Assembly: GCA_963667605.2 (NCBI GenBank)
Contig: CAXXUZ010000003.1
Span: 1,426,001 to 1,490,000, forward strand
Length of the DNA stretch: 64,000 nucleotides
Source: JADLGL01 sp963667605
GTDB taxonomy: Bacteria; Pseudomonadota; Alphaproteobacteria; Rhizobiales; Kaistiaceae
Reading direction: 5' to 3'
Part shown: positions 25,852-34,223 of the stretch, piece by piece
Layout of the letters: each line of letters starts with the position of its first letter
Numbering within the stretch: position 1 is the stretch's first letter
Position numbers and translations under genes: made by a program
Notes under the pieces: model-generated
Database searches by the model: none
What the model saw: only the letters and a program-made list of their open reading frames with translations
Told to the model about the DNA's origin: nothing

Positions 25852-27129
25852 ATGACGGGCGCCATGAACGGTGACGGGCTTCTGCGGCGCGCTCTTGAGG
25901 AAGCTCGCTGTGAAACCGGCTGCAGCCGCGACGATCTCACTGTCCTGTCGCCGCAAATCGATCCTTACCGGTTCGATACCCCAGCCGGACACCGCAACGG
26001 CGCCTGGCTCGCCGAACAGCTCGATCGAGCCGTCGGCGACACGAGGCGAATTCACTGGCGAGGATTGCACTACCTAATTGTTGCCGCCGCAGACATCCGA
26101 AAGCCAGATGGCGAGATTTATCGAAACACCGATGAAGATTGGAAATGGCTCTCCGGAGCCGCCGGCAAAGCGGCCCGGTGGCTGGGCTATATCGACTTCG
26201 AGCGGATCATCGACAACCGCAACTCGGAGCCAGCGATTCATCGTAAGGCAAGGGTTGCACCCGAAACCTGGATCTCCGTCGGACTCAACGTCACCGTCCC
26301 CGATATCGAGGAGCTGGATCCCCATCCCGAGGTCATCGGGTTCGAAGGTCGTCAGCCATACGGACTGACCATCTTCGGCGAAAAAACCAGCCTCGAAGAG
26401 GTCCTGCTCCCGTTGGCGGAGCGATTTGAAGCCGACCTCTATTTACCCGCCGGCGAAATCTCCGACACGCTTCTCTTTCGTATGGCCAAGGATGGTCATG
26501 AAGACGAGCGGCCGATGGTCGTGTTCGTCATTGCCGACTTCGACCCAGCCGGGCACCAGATGGCCGTGTCGATTGGCCGGAAGCTCCAGGCACTCCGCGA
26601 TCTCCGCTTCCATGATCTTGAGTTCGAGGTTGTGCCGGTGGCGCTCACAGTGGAGCAGGTCCGGGAACTGAGGCTGCCATCGACGCCCCTGAAGAAGACG
26701 GAGAAGCGGGCTAGCAAATGGAGATCTGAATTCGGCGTCGAGCAAACCGAGATCGATGCCCTCGCTACGCTCCGGCAGAGCGACTTCGAGGAGATCGTCG
26801 TTGATGCCATCTCACCCTTCCACGACTTCTCGCTTGCCAACCGGGTGGCCAAGGCCAGGGCGGAATGGATGGCCGCCGCGGAGCGGTCTCTGGAAGAACA
26901 AACGGACGGTGAGGCACTAGACGGCATTCGAGAACAGGCCGTTGATCGCCTCGCCGATCTGGAAGCCGAGATCGAGATCATCAAACAGCAATTGTGGTTG
27001 GAGTCTGCGGATCACGTCAGCTTGCCCGAAGCCGAAATCCCAACGGCGGACATCGACGAGGAACTTGCAAGGCAAAGCCTCCTTAGTTTCGTCCGAATGG
27101 TCCTGGGCCGAGGCGACACGAGCTCTTAA
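25852..27129 (+). CDS. Topoisomerase VI-A/Spo11-like TOPRIM protein of the island
   Basis: 425 residues from ATG 25852. The N-terminal segment RRIHWRGLHYLIVAA (Tyr74), then YRNTDEDW and ARWLGYIDFERIIDNRN, matches the layout of the 5Y-CAP domain (TxRxxxY ... R..G.I....I.D..R). A TOPRIM domain follows, with the Glu in TIFGEKTSLEEVL (177) and the DxD in VIADFDPAGHQ (229-231). The C-terminal 150 residues are helical. This is the architecture of Spo11/Topo VI-A-related proteins on mobile elements. Whether it cleaves DNA is unknown. It is in an operon with primase and helicase, so a replication or segregation role is inferred. Confidence 0.75.
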   Translation: MTGAMNGDGLLRRALEEARCETGCSRDDLTVLSPQIDPYRFDTPAGHRNGAWLAEQLDRAVGDTRRIHWRGLHYLIVAAADIRKPDGEIYRNTDEDWKWLSGAAGKAARWLGYIDFERIIDNRNSEPAIHRKARVAPETWISVGLNVTVPDIEELDPHPEVIGFEGRQPYGLTIFGEKTSLEEVLLPLAERFEADLYLPAGEISDTLLFRMAKDGHEDERPMVVFVIADFDPAGHQMAVSIGRKLQALRDLRFHDLEFEVVPVALTVEQVRELRLPSTPLKKTEKRASKWRSEFGVEQTEIDALATLRQSDFEEIVVDAISPFHDFSLANRVAKARAEWMAAAERSLEEQTDGEALDGIREQAVDRLADLEAEIEIIKQQLWLESADHVSLPEAEIPTADIDEELARQSLLSFVRMVLGRGDTSS

Positions 27130-27156
27130 AGCCCGCAAGGTCTACGGAGGCGACGA

Positions 27157-28038
27157 ATGAGCGCCGCCGAAACCATCGCCCGCGAGATGGGCAGCGCTCG
27201 CCGATCCGGTGATGGCTGGCTTTGTCGGTGTCCGTGTGTTGGTCACGGCCAAGGCAACGGTGATCGAAACCCGAGCTTGCTGGTCAAGGATGGCGATCGC
27301 GCCGTTTTGGTCAAATGCCTCGCCGAATGCGATTCCGGCGACATCATCGACGAGCTACGCCGTCGTGGCCTGCTCGGCGGCCATGGTCCTCGCCCTCGAC
27401 GAGAATATCGGAAACCGGAACTCCAGCCGATCGAGATCGAGCCGGACCCGAAGGCGCTTGCGATCTGGCGCAACTCGGTGCCGATCGAGGGGACGCTCGC
27501 CGCTCGGTATGTCGCCGATCATCGCGGCATTCCCGGACCGCATCCGCCCTCGCTTCGGTTTGCACCATCACTCCGATATCCGCCGACAGGACTTCACTTG
27601 CCGGCAATGGTGGCGGCCATTCAGGCACCCGATCGGAAGGTCGTGGCGGTGCAGTCGCTATTCCTTCGGGCCAGTGACGGCCGCAAGGCCCCCGTCTCGA
27701 CGCCGAGGATAAACACAGGCGCGCTTGGCACCGGCACTATTCGCCTGGGGGCCGTCGATGATGTTCTCGGGCTTGCTGAGGGCACGGAATCAGGGTTGAG
27801 CGCCCAGTTCCTGACTGGCATCCCGACGTGGTCTTGCCTCGGCGCCGCCCGGATGCACCGCGTCGCGGTTCGGCCGTCCGTTCGTGAGCTTCACCTCCTC
27901 GCCGATGATGATGAATCTGGCCGAAAGGCGGCCGAGCGAACCGCAGATCTTCATCGGCATCTGAAGATTGAAATCCGATATCCGCCTCCAGACTTCGGTG
28001 ATTGGAACGAAGTCGGAATGGAAAGGTTGATGGCATGA
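27157..28038 (+). CDS. TOPRIM primase with N-terminal zinc ribbon
   Basis: 293 residues. Cys/His cluster in the first 50 residues (GWLCRCPCVGHGQGN ... VKCLAECDSGDII) as in DnaG/P4-type zinc ribbons. A linker rich in Pro precedes the TOPRIM domain with Glu in LGLAEGTESGLSAQ and Asp residues in LHLLADDDESGRKAAE. It resembles virus- and plasmid-type primases of the Toprim_3 group. It overlaps the next gene by ATGA, a coupled primase-helicase pair. The short length means it needs that partner. Confidence 0.88.
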   Translation: MSAAETIAREMGSARRSGDGWLCRCPCVGHGQGNGDRNPSLLVKDGDRAVLVKCLAECDSGDIIDELRRRGLLGGHGPRPRREYRKPELQPIEIEPDPKALAIWRNSVPIEGTLAARYVADHRGIPGPHPPSLRFAPSLRYPPTGLHLPAMVAAIQAPDRKVVAVQSLFLRASDGRKAPVSTPRINTGALGTGTIRLGAVDDVLGLAEGTESGLSAQFLTGIPTWSCLGAARMHRVAVRPSVRELHLLADDDESGRKAAERTADLHRHLKIEIRYPPPDFGDWNEVGMERLMA

Positions 28039-29007
28039 CTGAGCCAGCCGCCTTTTACCCCGGCGAACAGCGTCGAACGATCGAGCCAGAACCGGCTCCA
28101 GAACCGCTCCGGCTGCTGTCACTGCCGAAGCTGTTGTCGATGATCATCCCTCCGCAACCACAGCTCCTCGCGCCCATTCTGCGCGAGAGGGGCACGATGA
28201 TGGTCCATGCCAAACGAGGGGTCGGCAAGACGTACCTGGCCCTCGGTATTGCCTATGCCGTGGCGTGCGGCGGCAGGTACCTTCGTTGGGAGGCGCCAGC
28301 GGCGCGTAAAGTCCTCTACATCGACGGAGAGATGCCGCTAGTCGTGTTGCAGGAGAGGCTAGCGGGCATTGTCGCCGGAACCGACAAAGAAGCTCCAGAA
28401 AATAATTTTCAAATCCTCGCCGCCGACTTTTTCGCCGAGGGATTGCCGAACCTTGCCTTCGAGGCAGGTCAGGCCGCGATCGAACCGTTCCTCGAAGGTG
28501 TTGGACTTCTTGTGCTCGATAATCTCTCGACCTTGGCATCCACCGTCAGAGACAACGACGCCGACTCATGGTCGCCGATGCAGAGATGGATTCTCAACCT
28601 CAAGCGCCGGAGCGTCTCAGTCCTTCTAATTCAGCACTCCGGCAAGAGCGGCGCGCAACGAGGAACTTCCCGCAAGGATCCTCGATACCATCGTCGCTCT
28701 CAGGCACTCAGACGACTACAGCCCCACCGAGGGAGCCCGGTTCGAGGTCCACTTCGAGAAGGCACGAGGCTTCTACGGTGACGACGCTCAGCCTTTCGAG
28801 GCGAAGCTTGAAAAGAGGGGCGGCGAAGTCGCATGGACCACCCGCGACGTTGACGACTGCAAGATGGCACAGGTCGAGTCCCTATCAGAAGAGGGGCTCA
28901 CCGTTCGGCAGATCGGGGTTGAATTGGGCCTGTCGAAATCGGCCGTTCAGCGACTCAAGACAAAGATCGCCGTGAACGGTTCGGGCTCAATCCAGACAGC
29001 CGAATGA
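28035..29007 (+). pseudogene. RepA-like AAA helicase, frameshifted
   Basis: ATG 28035. Walker A AKRGVGKT (about 59-66), Walker B GLLVLDNLS and sensor VLLIQHSGKSG place it with AAA_25/RepA-type hexameric helicases. After GAQRGTSRK (about 28676) the frame is lost; the adjacent frame continues LDTIVALRHSDDYSPTEGARFEVHFEKARGF to a C-terminal HTH (LTVRQIGVELGLSKSAVQRLK) and stop at 29005-29007. Comparison with family sequence (SRREDILDTIVAL, from memory) suggests loss of several bases. IS3 copy 2 begins at 29009, one base after the stop. Confidence 0.85.
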
Positions 29008-29083
29008 CTGTCCGTCGTCAGGTAATTTGGAACCGATGAGCGGCCTGATTTAAGAGAGGGTTCGGCCCATCTGGTTGGTCATT

Positions 29084-30064
29084 TTATGCGGCGGTTTTGC
29101 GGTATTGCAAGCGCCGGGTTTGTAGCGTCTTTTGTTTGATCTTTTCTCTTTTCAACAGGATGGTCTGGCCGCGCCCGAAGTAGACATCGGCCGGCGTGAG
29201 GTTGCCCAGGCTCTCGTGGTAGCGGTGATAATTGTAGTGGCCGACGAAGGCCTCGATCTGTGTCTCCAAGTCGCCAGGCAGATAGTAATTTTCCAAAAGG
29301 ATGCGGTTCTTCAGGGTTTGATGCCAACGCTCGATCTTGCCCTGGGTTTGCGGATGATAGGGAGCGCCGCGAATGTGCTCCATATCGCGGTCGTCGAGCC
29401 ATTTGGCCAGATCGTCGGCGATGTAGCTGGAGCCGTTGTCAGACAGGAGCCGTGGCTTGTGAATGACCGTTGCCCGATCGCGACCTGACGCCTTGAGCGC
29501 CAGTTCCAGCGTATCGGTGACGTCCTCGGCCTTCATCGTGGTGCAGAGCTTCCACGCGATAATGGTGCGCGAGAAGTCGTCGAGCACGGTGGAGAGGTAG
29601 AACCAGCCCCAATCAATGACCTTGAGGTAAGTGAAGTCGGTCTGCCAGAGCTGGTTTGGCGCCGTGGTCTTGTCCTGGAACTCGTCGGACGCCTTGAGGA
29701 CGATAAAGGCCGGGCTGGTGATCAGATCATGGGCCTTGAGCAGTCGATAAACCGAGGATTCCGATACAAAGTAGCCCTCTGTGTCTGTGAACCGGACAGC
29801 CAGTTCCCGCGGCGACAGATCCGTCTCGTCCAGCGCCAGCTGTACGATCCGGTCTCTCACCTCATCGGGGATACGGTTCCAGACTTGGCCAGGCCGCGAG
29901 CGGCGGTCCTCCAGGGCCTCCGGTCCGCCGGTCAGATAGCGGTCGTACCAGCGATAAAACGAGGTGCGGGGAATGCCCAACTGCGCCAGCGTGCGCTTGG
30001 CCGGCAGATGGGATCGCTCAACCAGCCGGATGATCTCCAGCTTCTCCGATAGTGGATACCTCAT
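29084..30064 (-). CDS. IS3-family transposase OrfB, copy 2
   Basis: 326 residues, same sequence as copy 1, including all three acidic active-site residues and the ATGA overlap with orfA. Confidence 0.95.
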   Translation of the reverse strand: MRYPLSEKLEIIRLVERSHLPAKRTLAQLGIPRTSFYRWYDRYLTGGPEALEDRRSRPGQVWNRIPDEVRDRIVQLALDETDLSPRELAVRFTDTEGYFVSESSVYRLLKAHDLITSPAFIVLKASDEFQDKTTAPNQLWQTDFTYLKVIDWGWFYLSTVLDDFSRTIIAWKLCTTMKAEDVTDTLELALKASGRDRATVIHKPRLLSDNGSSYIADDLAKWLDDRDMEHIRGAPYHPQTQGKIERWHQTLKNRILLENYYLPGDLETQIEAFVGHYNYHRYHESLGNLTPADVYFGRGQTILLKREKIKQKTLQTRRLQYRKTAA

Positions 30065-30435
30065 GCCTCCTCTCCCCCATCCGCGATCATGCTTTTTTTG
30101 AGTAGACGGTTGTCCAGCGTCAGGTCAGCAACGGCCTCCTTGAGTGCCAGTGCCTCACTGCGAAGATGCCGGACCTCATCGGAGGTAGCCTCACGGGCAG
30201 TGTCACCCGCCAGGCGCTTCTTCCCGGCCTCCAGGAAGTCCTTCGACCAGCGGTAATAGAGGTTCTGGTTGATCCCCTCACGGCGACACAGCTCAGCGAT
30301 ACTGTCCTCGCCGCGCAGGCCCTCCAGAACGATCCGGATCTTCTCTTCGGCGCCGAACTGCCGACGAGTCGCCCGCCGGATGTCCTTCACGACCTTCTCG
30401 GCCGATGCTTTCTGGTGATTGGTGTTCCGTCTCAT
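30061..30435 (-). CDS. IS3-family OrfA, copy 2
   Basis: Same sequence as copy 1; ATG at 30435, slip site A7G at 30092-30099. Confidence 0.94.
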   Translation of the reverse strand: MRRNTNHQKASAEKVVKDIRRATRRQFGAEEKIRIVLEGLRGEDSIAELCRREGINQNLYYRWSKDFLEAGKKRLAGDTAREATSDEVRHLRSEALALKEAVADLTLDNRLLKKSMIADGGEEA

Positions 30436-30521
30436 CTTCAATCCCTCGTGGGTTAAGATGAGCCAGAAACCCTCTCTTGTTCAATCCGCCCAATCTGTCC
30501 CAGGGGCGCTGACGCCGGACA

Positions 30522-30903
30522 CATAACTACCGCAAAGTCTTGGTAGTAGCTTCCGCCAATGATCGGGGCTCCACCTTGGGTGACAGTATTTGCGTTACCG
30601 TATATGCTCGGCCCGAGGTAGTACGCGGAGAAATCCGTCGAACTCGTAATCGGCGTGAACCCAACGACGCGAACATCGTTTTGACTCGCGGCGCCTGCAA
30701 TGATGAATGTGTCGAATCCCCTGCGAATTGTCTCGACGGCAACCTGCTGCAAAGCCACTCGCTGGGCACCAGCTCGCCCGCATACAGGAGCAGCACTCGT
30801 CGAGACGATGATCTCGTTTTGAGATATCGGCGTGATGTTGGTGGCTCACGCATCCGGAGACGACAACGGCCAGCCCCGCGCACAGAATGAATGTCGCCTT
30901 CAT
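30522..30903 (-). pseudogene. Lipoprotein gene, frameshifted and truncated by IS3 copy 2
   Basis: ATG at 30901-30903 starts MKATFILCAGLAVVVSGC, a lipoprotein signal with lipobox VSGC. Shortly after, the frame shifts by one; the coding then reads ITPISQNEIIVSTSAAPVCG, AGAQRVALQQVAVETIRRGFD and FIIAGAASQNDVRVVGFTP. This matches a family of small secreted proteins often found on alphaproteobacterial elements; the function is unknown. The 3' end is lost at the IS3 boundary. Confidence 0.7.
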
Positions 30904-31150
30904 CGCTTCCTCCACAGTATTTCTCGTCAGGCCTCAGATTACCACGAGAAACCGGGGCTTTCTATCCGGCCAGCGTCGGATGTAAGTCTTTGTGGGCCCT
31001 CAGACCATCCGCACCCATTCGATATGCGGAACTTGTGTCAGCGGCTTCACTTGCCTGCCGCCATTCGAGGCCTGTCATCGCCCGACTTCACGCCTGCTGC
31101 CGATATCGGCGTAACGTTCGCGGATCTTGGCTCCCCGGAAACGATCTCCA

Positions 31151-31654
31151 TCAACAGCGCTGCCCATGCTTCGAGCGATTTCCGTTTCTCGCCAGATACT
31201 CATGGCAGTCATAAATGGCTGTGACGGGCGCAGCGCCGCCGCGGTCAGAGACCTGATTGAGTACGCGGGAAACGATGAAGCGGGGGATACCTATGCGCTC
31301 ACTGGTGAGGAAAGTTGCGCCCGTGCGGCGGAAATCATGTGGCTTCGCGTCCTCGATTTCGAGCCGTCCTGTCAGCTCCTTTAACGCCGCGCTGACGGAC
31401 CCTCGGTCCAGGTGTAGACGCTTAGAACCCCGCTGGGCAGGGAAGGCATAGCCTTGCCAATTGTCACCACCGAACGCCATGTGCAACACGTTTAGCCGAC
31501 ATTCCCCAGATGACATCCAAATTCGCGGAAATCGTACCACGGCCCCATCTCCAAGGGAACTCTGTTCCCATTGCAGCCATCCGATGACATGATTTTGGTA
31601 ATCGGCCAGCGCGTGGAAGGCCATTTGGTCGTTTCTCTTGCCATCCAGACACAC
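31151..31654 (-). pseudogene. Displaced C-terminal catalytic half of the island integrase
   Basis: The second half of the frame (about 31480-31165) reads FPAQRGSKRLHLDRGSVSAALKEL, then AKPHDFRRTGATFLTSERIGIPRFIVSRVLN and GGAAPVTAIYDCHEYL. These are the HxxR box and catalytic Tyr of a P4-type tyrosine recombinase. The matching N-terminal half ends at 32923, with an IS1380 relic between. The first half of this frame (MAFHALADYQNHVIGWLQWEQSS...) is unrelated and unrecognised. A rearrangement associated with the IS1380 relic split the gene. Confidence 0.75.
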
Positions 31655-31724
31655 CTCTCGTGTCGCAATCTCCTTGCCGTCGATTCCCCGGCCTACGCCG
31701 GAGCGGGTCTTCGTCGTAGATCAT

Positions 31725-32913
31725 CAATCAGGCTCAAGATTTTCTGAACAAGCTTCTTGGGACTGCAACCTCGGCCAATTGAAATGTGACGTACCGGCCA
31801 TGGCGACAGATTTCGCACCGATCTTGACCAGCTTCTCCCTCAGCGTCGTCAGCGACCATTGCTCCACGGTATCGGGCAACGCCAGGGTACGCATGAAGTT
31901 CGAGGTTATAGGCGAGTGCATGCAGCTGGAGCCGGACGGCATTGTTGCGTAACGAACGGCATGACAGCCGCGTCCACTTGATGGGTTCTTGCCTTCCTTG
32001 ATCCATTGCCCGGCAGTGTCGCGCTGATTGTAGAACGCACAACCCGCTCGGCAGGACGGCTCAGGTTGGTGACGAGAAGCCGACGCGGGGATACGGTTCC
32101 CCTGAGTGCCACTCCACCTTGCGACGACCCGGCGGGGCTCCGTCCAGCTACCGGCCCGACGCGGCGTAATAAACTTCCTTCGGCGGCCGACCGACGGGGC
32201 GCTTGAGCAGGTGAAGCGAAGGGGCGTATAGCCTTCCGCTTCCAGAAACTCATAACCTCGGGCGAGGCGAAGGCGGCGGCTCGGAGTGTCTTGGTATCGA
32301 GCGACCGGGAATTCATGGGCGCTTGCACGCCCGTGCGCAACGCTCCAGATCGCCGAACTGGTTGAACACGAACAGCATGTGGTCACCTAGGTCGGGCTGA
32401 CGCTGTCCTCGAGCGATAATCTTCGGCGGCTTGCGCTCGTTAACCTGGTCGATCCAGAGCCCAAAAGGTCAGCGAGCCGGCGAGGTTGTCATTGGTGGCG
32501 AGTAACTCCGTCTCGAACCGGCCCATCTGGCTGGTCGATGCGCCGCCGCGCTCGACAGCCCTGCCGCCGACGATCCACCGCATCGCAGGATCGCGCCCCA
32601 GCCGGTCGGCGTCGTTCACGTCCTCGTACCCGGCAAGACGACCATAGACGGATTGGCGAAGGAGACCGATGATGCCGTGCCAACCGTTCTTGCCGGTCCG
32701 GCTGTCAGCAATAACGTCACCGGCCAGCGTGGTCAGGCCGAGGGCTTCGTCCAGTTCACGATAGGCGAGCAGACCAGCGTCTGACGTGATCCGCGAACCG
32801 TGGAACTCGAACTTCAGTCTTCGGTCGAAAAACGCCCGCAGCAGCCCCCGATCCGACTCACCCTCCAGGTTCCGCATTCGAACTCTCCGTCTGCCATGTG
32901 ACGGAAACCGCAT
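31725..32913 (-). pseudogene. IS1380-family transposase remnant B
   Basis: The N-terminus starts near 32913 (RRLKFEFHGSRITSDAGLLAYRELDEALG, then SVYGRLAGYEDVNDADRLGRDPAMRW). After an internal deletion near 32400-32460, FVFNQFGDLER and REFPVARYQDTPSRRLRLARGYEFLEAEGY-like pieces appear. The C-terminus AFYNQRDTAGQWIKEGKN, LQLHALAYNL and EQWSLTTLREKLVKIGAK ends near 31730. At least three frame breaks are present. It is inactive and more complete at the 3' end than remnant A. Confidence 0.8.
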
Positions 32914-32922
32914 CAGAATCGG

Positions 32923-33834
32923 TCACTTGGGGAACGGGTTTAGTGCCGCGTCCGACAACGGCACAACATGGATCCTGTGATTTTTCACGCGAGCGCCGGG
33001 CAACGTCCATAGACGAGCCTTTCGGTCGATTTCTCGGGCGTGAATGCCGGCAACCTCGCCGCCGCGTTGCAGGGTCAGCATCTCTAACCTGATCGCTAGA
33101 GCGGCTTTCGAGCCGGCGGCGATCAGTTCTTCAACACCGTTCCATATCGACTTCAGCTCGGCGTCGTTCAGAACCGGCGCCCGCTGATTGGGGGCCGGCA
33201 GAGCAACAAACTGAGCCGGGTTCGCGGTCGCGATCTCGTTTCGAATGCCGTAGTTGTAGGCTTGACGGAGGACGGCGCTGCAACGGAGGGCAGTGGAAGG
33301 TGCTCTGTCGTCGAGTTCGTCCAGAAACCGTTGAACCTCCGAGCGGCTCAATCTCTCGATGGCGAGTTTGCCGAAACGCGACTTGATATGGCGCTCGAAA
33401 TAGTACCGCTCAAGCGCCAGGGTCCCCGGCCTCTTCGGTCTGGCGTTCGGCCGGTGTCGCGCTTTCTCGGAGGCCGCTAGATAAGACTCGATAAGATCAG
33501 CCACGGTGGCCGCCGTCCCTGCCTTCCCCGCTGCCTTGGCGGCTCGTTTGGTGCCGGCCGGGTCTTTGCCAGCCGCGATCTTGGCGAGGGCGTCGTTAGC
33601 AGCCATTCTGGCAACTGAGAGGCTCACCGCAGGATACCGACCCAGGTTTAGCCGTTGTTGCCTTCCGTCATCATTGCGATAGCGGAGTGTCCAGCTCTTG
33701 CCGCCGGCCGGCGTAGTCCGGAGCGCCAAGCCCCTTACCTTGGTGTCCGGAGTGTCAGTCTGTCCGTTGGGATCGGGCTTAATTGCCTCAACCGAGGCAA
33801 TGGTTGTGAGCTTCCGCCGCTTCGTCGTCATCAC
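32923..33834 (-). pseudogene. P4-type tyrosine integrase of the island, C-terminus lost
   Basis: About 303 residues. The N-terminal DUF4102-like domain (VRGLALRTTPAGGKSWTLRYRNDDGRQQRLNLGRYPAVSL) is followed by the core-binding domain and the start of the catalytic domain with the first Arg (LEMLTLQRGGEVAGI) and KNHRIHVVPLSDAAL. The HxxR box and Tyr are missing here and occur instead at 31151-31480. The gene points away from the right repeat 150 bases upstream, the usual position for such integrases. Confidence 0.9.
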
Positions 33835-33848
33835 TGGTATTTCCAGAA

Positions 33849-33867
33849 TAGGTCACGCACAGGTCAC
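33849..33867 (+). promoter_or_regulatory. Possible integrase arm sites (right)
   Basis: TAGGTCAC at 33849-33856 and AGGTCAC at 33861-33867, ten bases apart, just upstream of the integrase start. They match the word inside the left end. Possible Int or Xis binding sites and promoter operator. Confidence 0.3.
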
Positions 33868-33984
33868 AAATAAGCGAAATAGCATGACGCCGGTTGAACA
33901 GCAAGGAACAGCATAATGCGTTGAGTCAGTGGATAGTTTGAGTGAGGATGATATTGTGTGAAATCGGCTGAAAGGCTAACTCTG

Positions 33985-34008
33985 TCATTAACTATGATTG
34001 GTCGAGGC
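33985..34008 (+). repeat. Right attachment-site repeat of the island
   Basis: 24 bases identical to 23034-23057. The flanking sequence to the right (TGAGGGTCG) should be the original chromosomal sequence that followed the GTPase gene. Confidence 0.85.
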
Positions 34009-34223
34009 TGAGGGTCGTGGCGGTTAGGCGCTCAATGTCAAGCGCTCAGGCCGCGAAAGCCGCCGCCAGCCCAATCTCCAAATCGTTCGGGACCGCGAGA
34101 TCGGCGACCGGGGAGTGCGGGATAGCCATTGGCTTGCTGACTTCTCCAAATGTAGGGCGGCATTGCCATCCGGTGCCGTTCTATCGGACAAAGCCCGGAT
34201 CAAGCGGAGCGAACACACCCAAC

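Larger units (their letters stand above)
24339..25855 (+). pseudogene. Small island gene disrupted by IS630 copy 2
   Basis: The 5' part (24339-24605) encodes up to GGDVDIWKQL. Removing the IS630 and one TA (24606-25753) continues in frame as ERYARLPSGFIRALGADQLATTITIVPPSEEAA and stops at 25853-25855, giving 122 residues. The restored stop overlaps the next start as ATGA. The sequence RLQRLAQRLHEQGQRPLYEFLREIL...LERYARL resembles small proteins common in front of replication modules of alphaproteobacterial elements; the function is unknown. Confidence 0.8.
29009..30521 (-). mobile_element. IS3-family insertion sequence, copy 2 (1513 bp)
   Basis: Same length as copy 1, and identical in every stretch and encoded protein I compared. 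Flanks are GAC and CAT, again with no target duplication. The left flank is the helicase stop codon; the right flank is the truncated end of a convergent lipoprotein gene, so an adjacent deletion is likely. Confidence 0.94.
23034..34008. mobile_element. Integrated genomic island (about 11 kb) with P4-type integrase
   Basis: Bounded by identical 24-bp direct repeats at 23034-23057 and 33985-34008 (beginning TCATTAACTATGATTGG). The integrase sits 150 bases inside the right repeat. Cargo: a zinc-finger-like protein, AlpA-like regulator, a small protein (IS630-disrupted), Topo VI-A-like TOPRIM protein, primase, RepA-like helicase, a lipoprotein, IS3 copy 2 and an IS1380 relic. No capsid, tail, relaxase or type IV secretion genes are present, so it resembles a phage-satellite or small integrative mobilisable element with its own replication module. 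The integrase is broken, so it is probably immobile. Confidence 0.88.
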
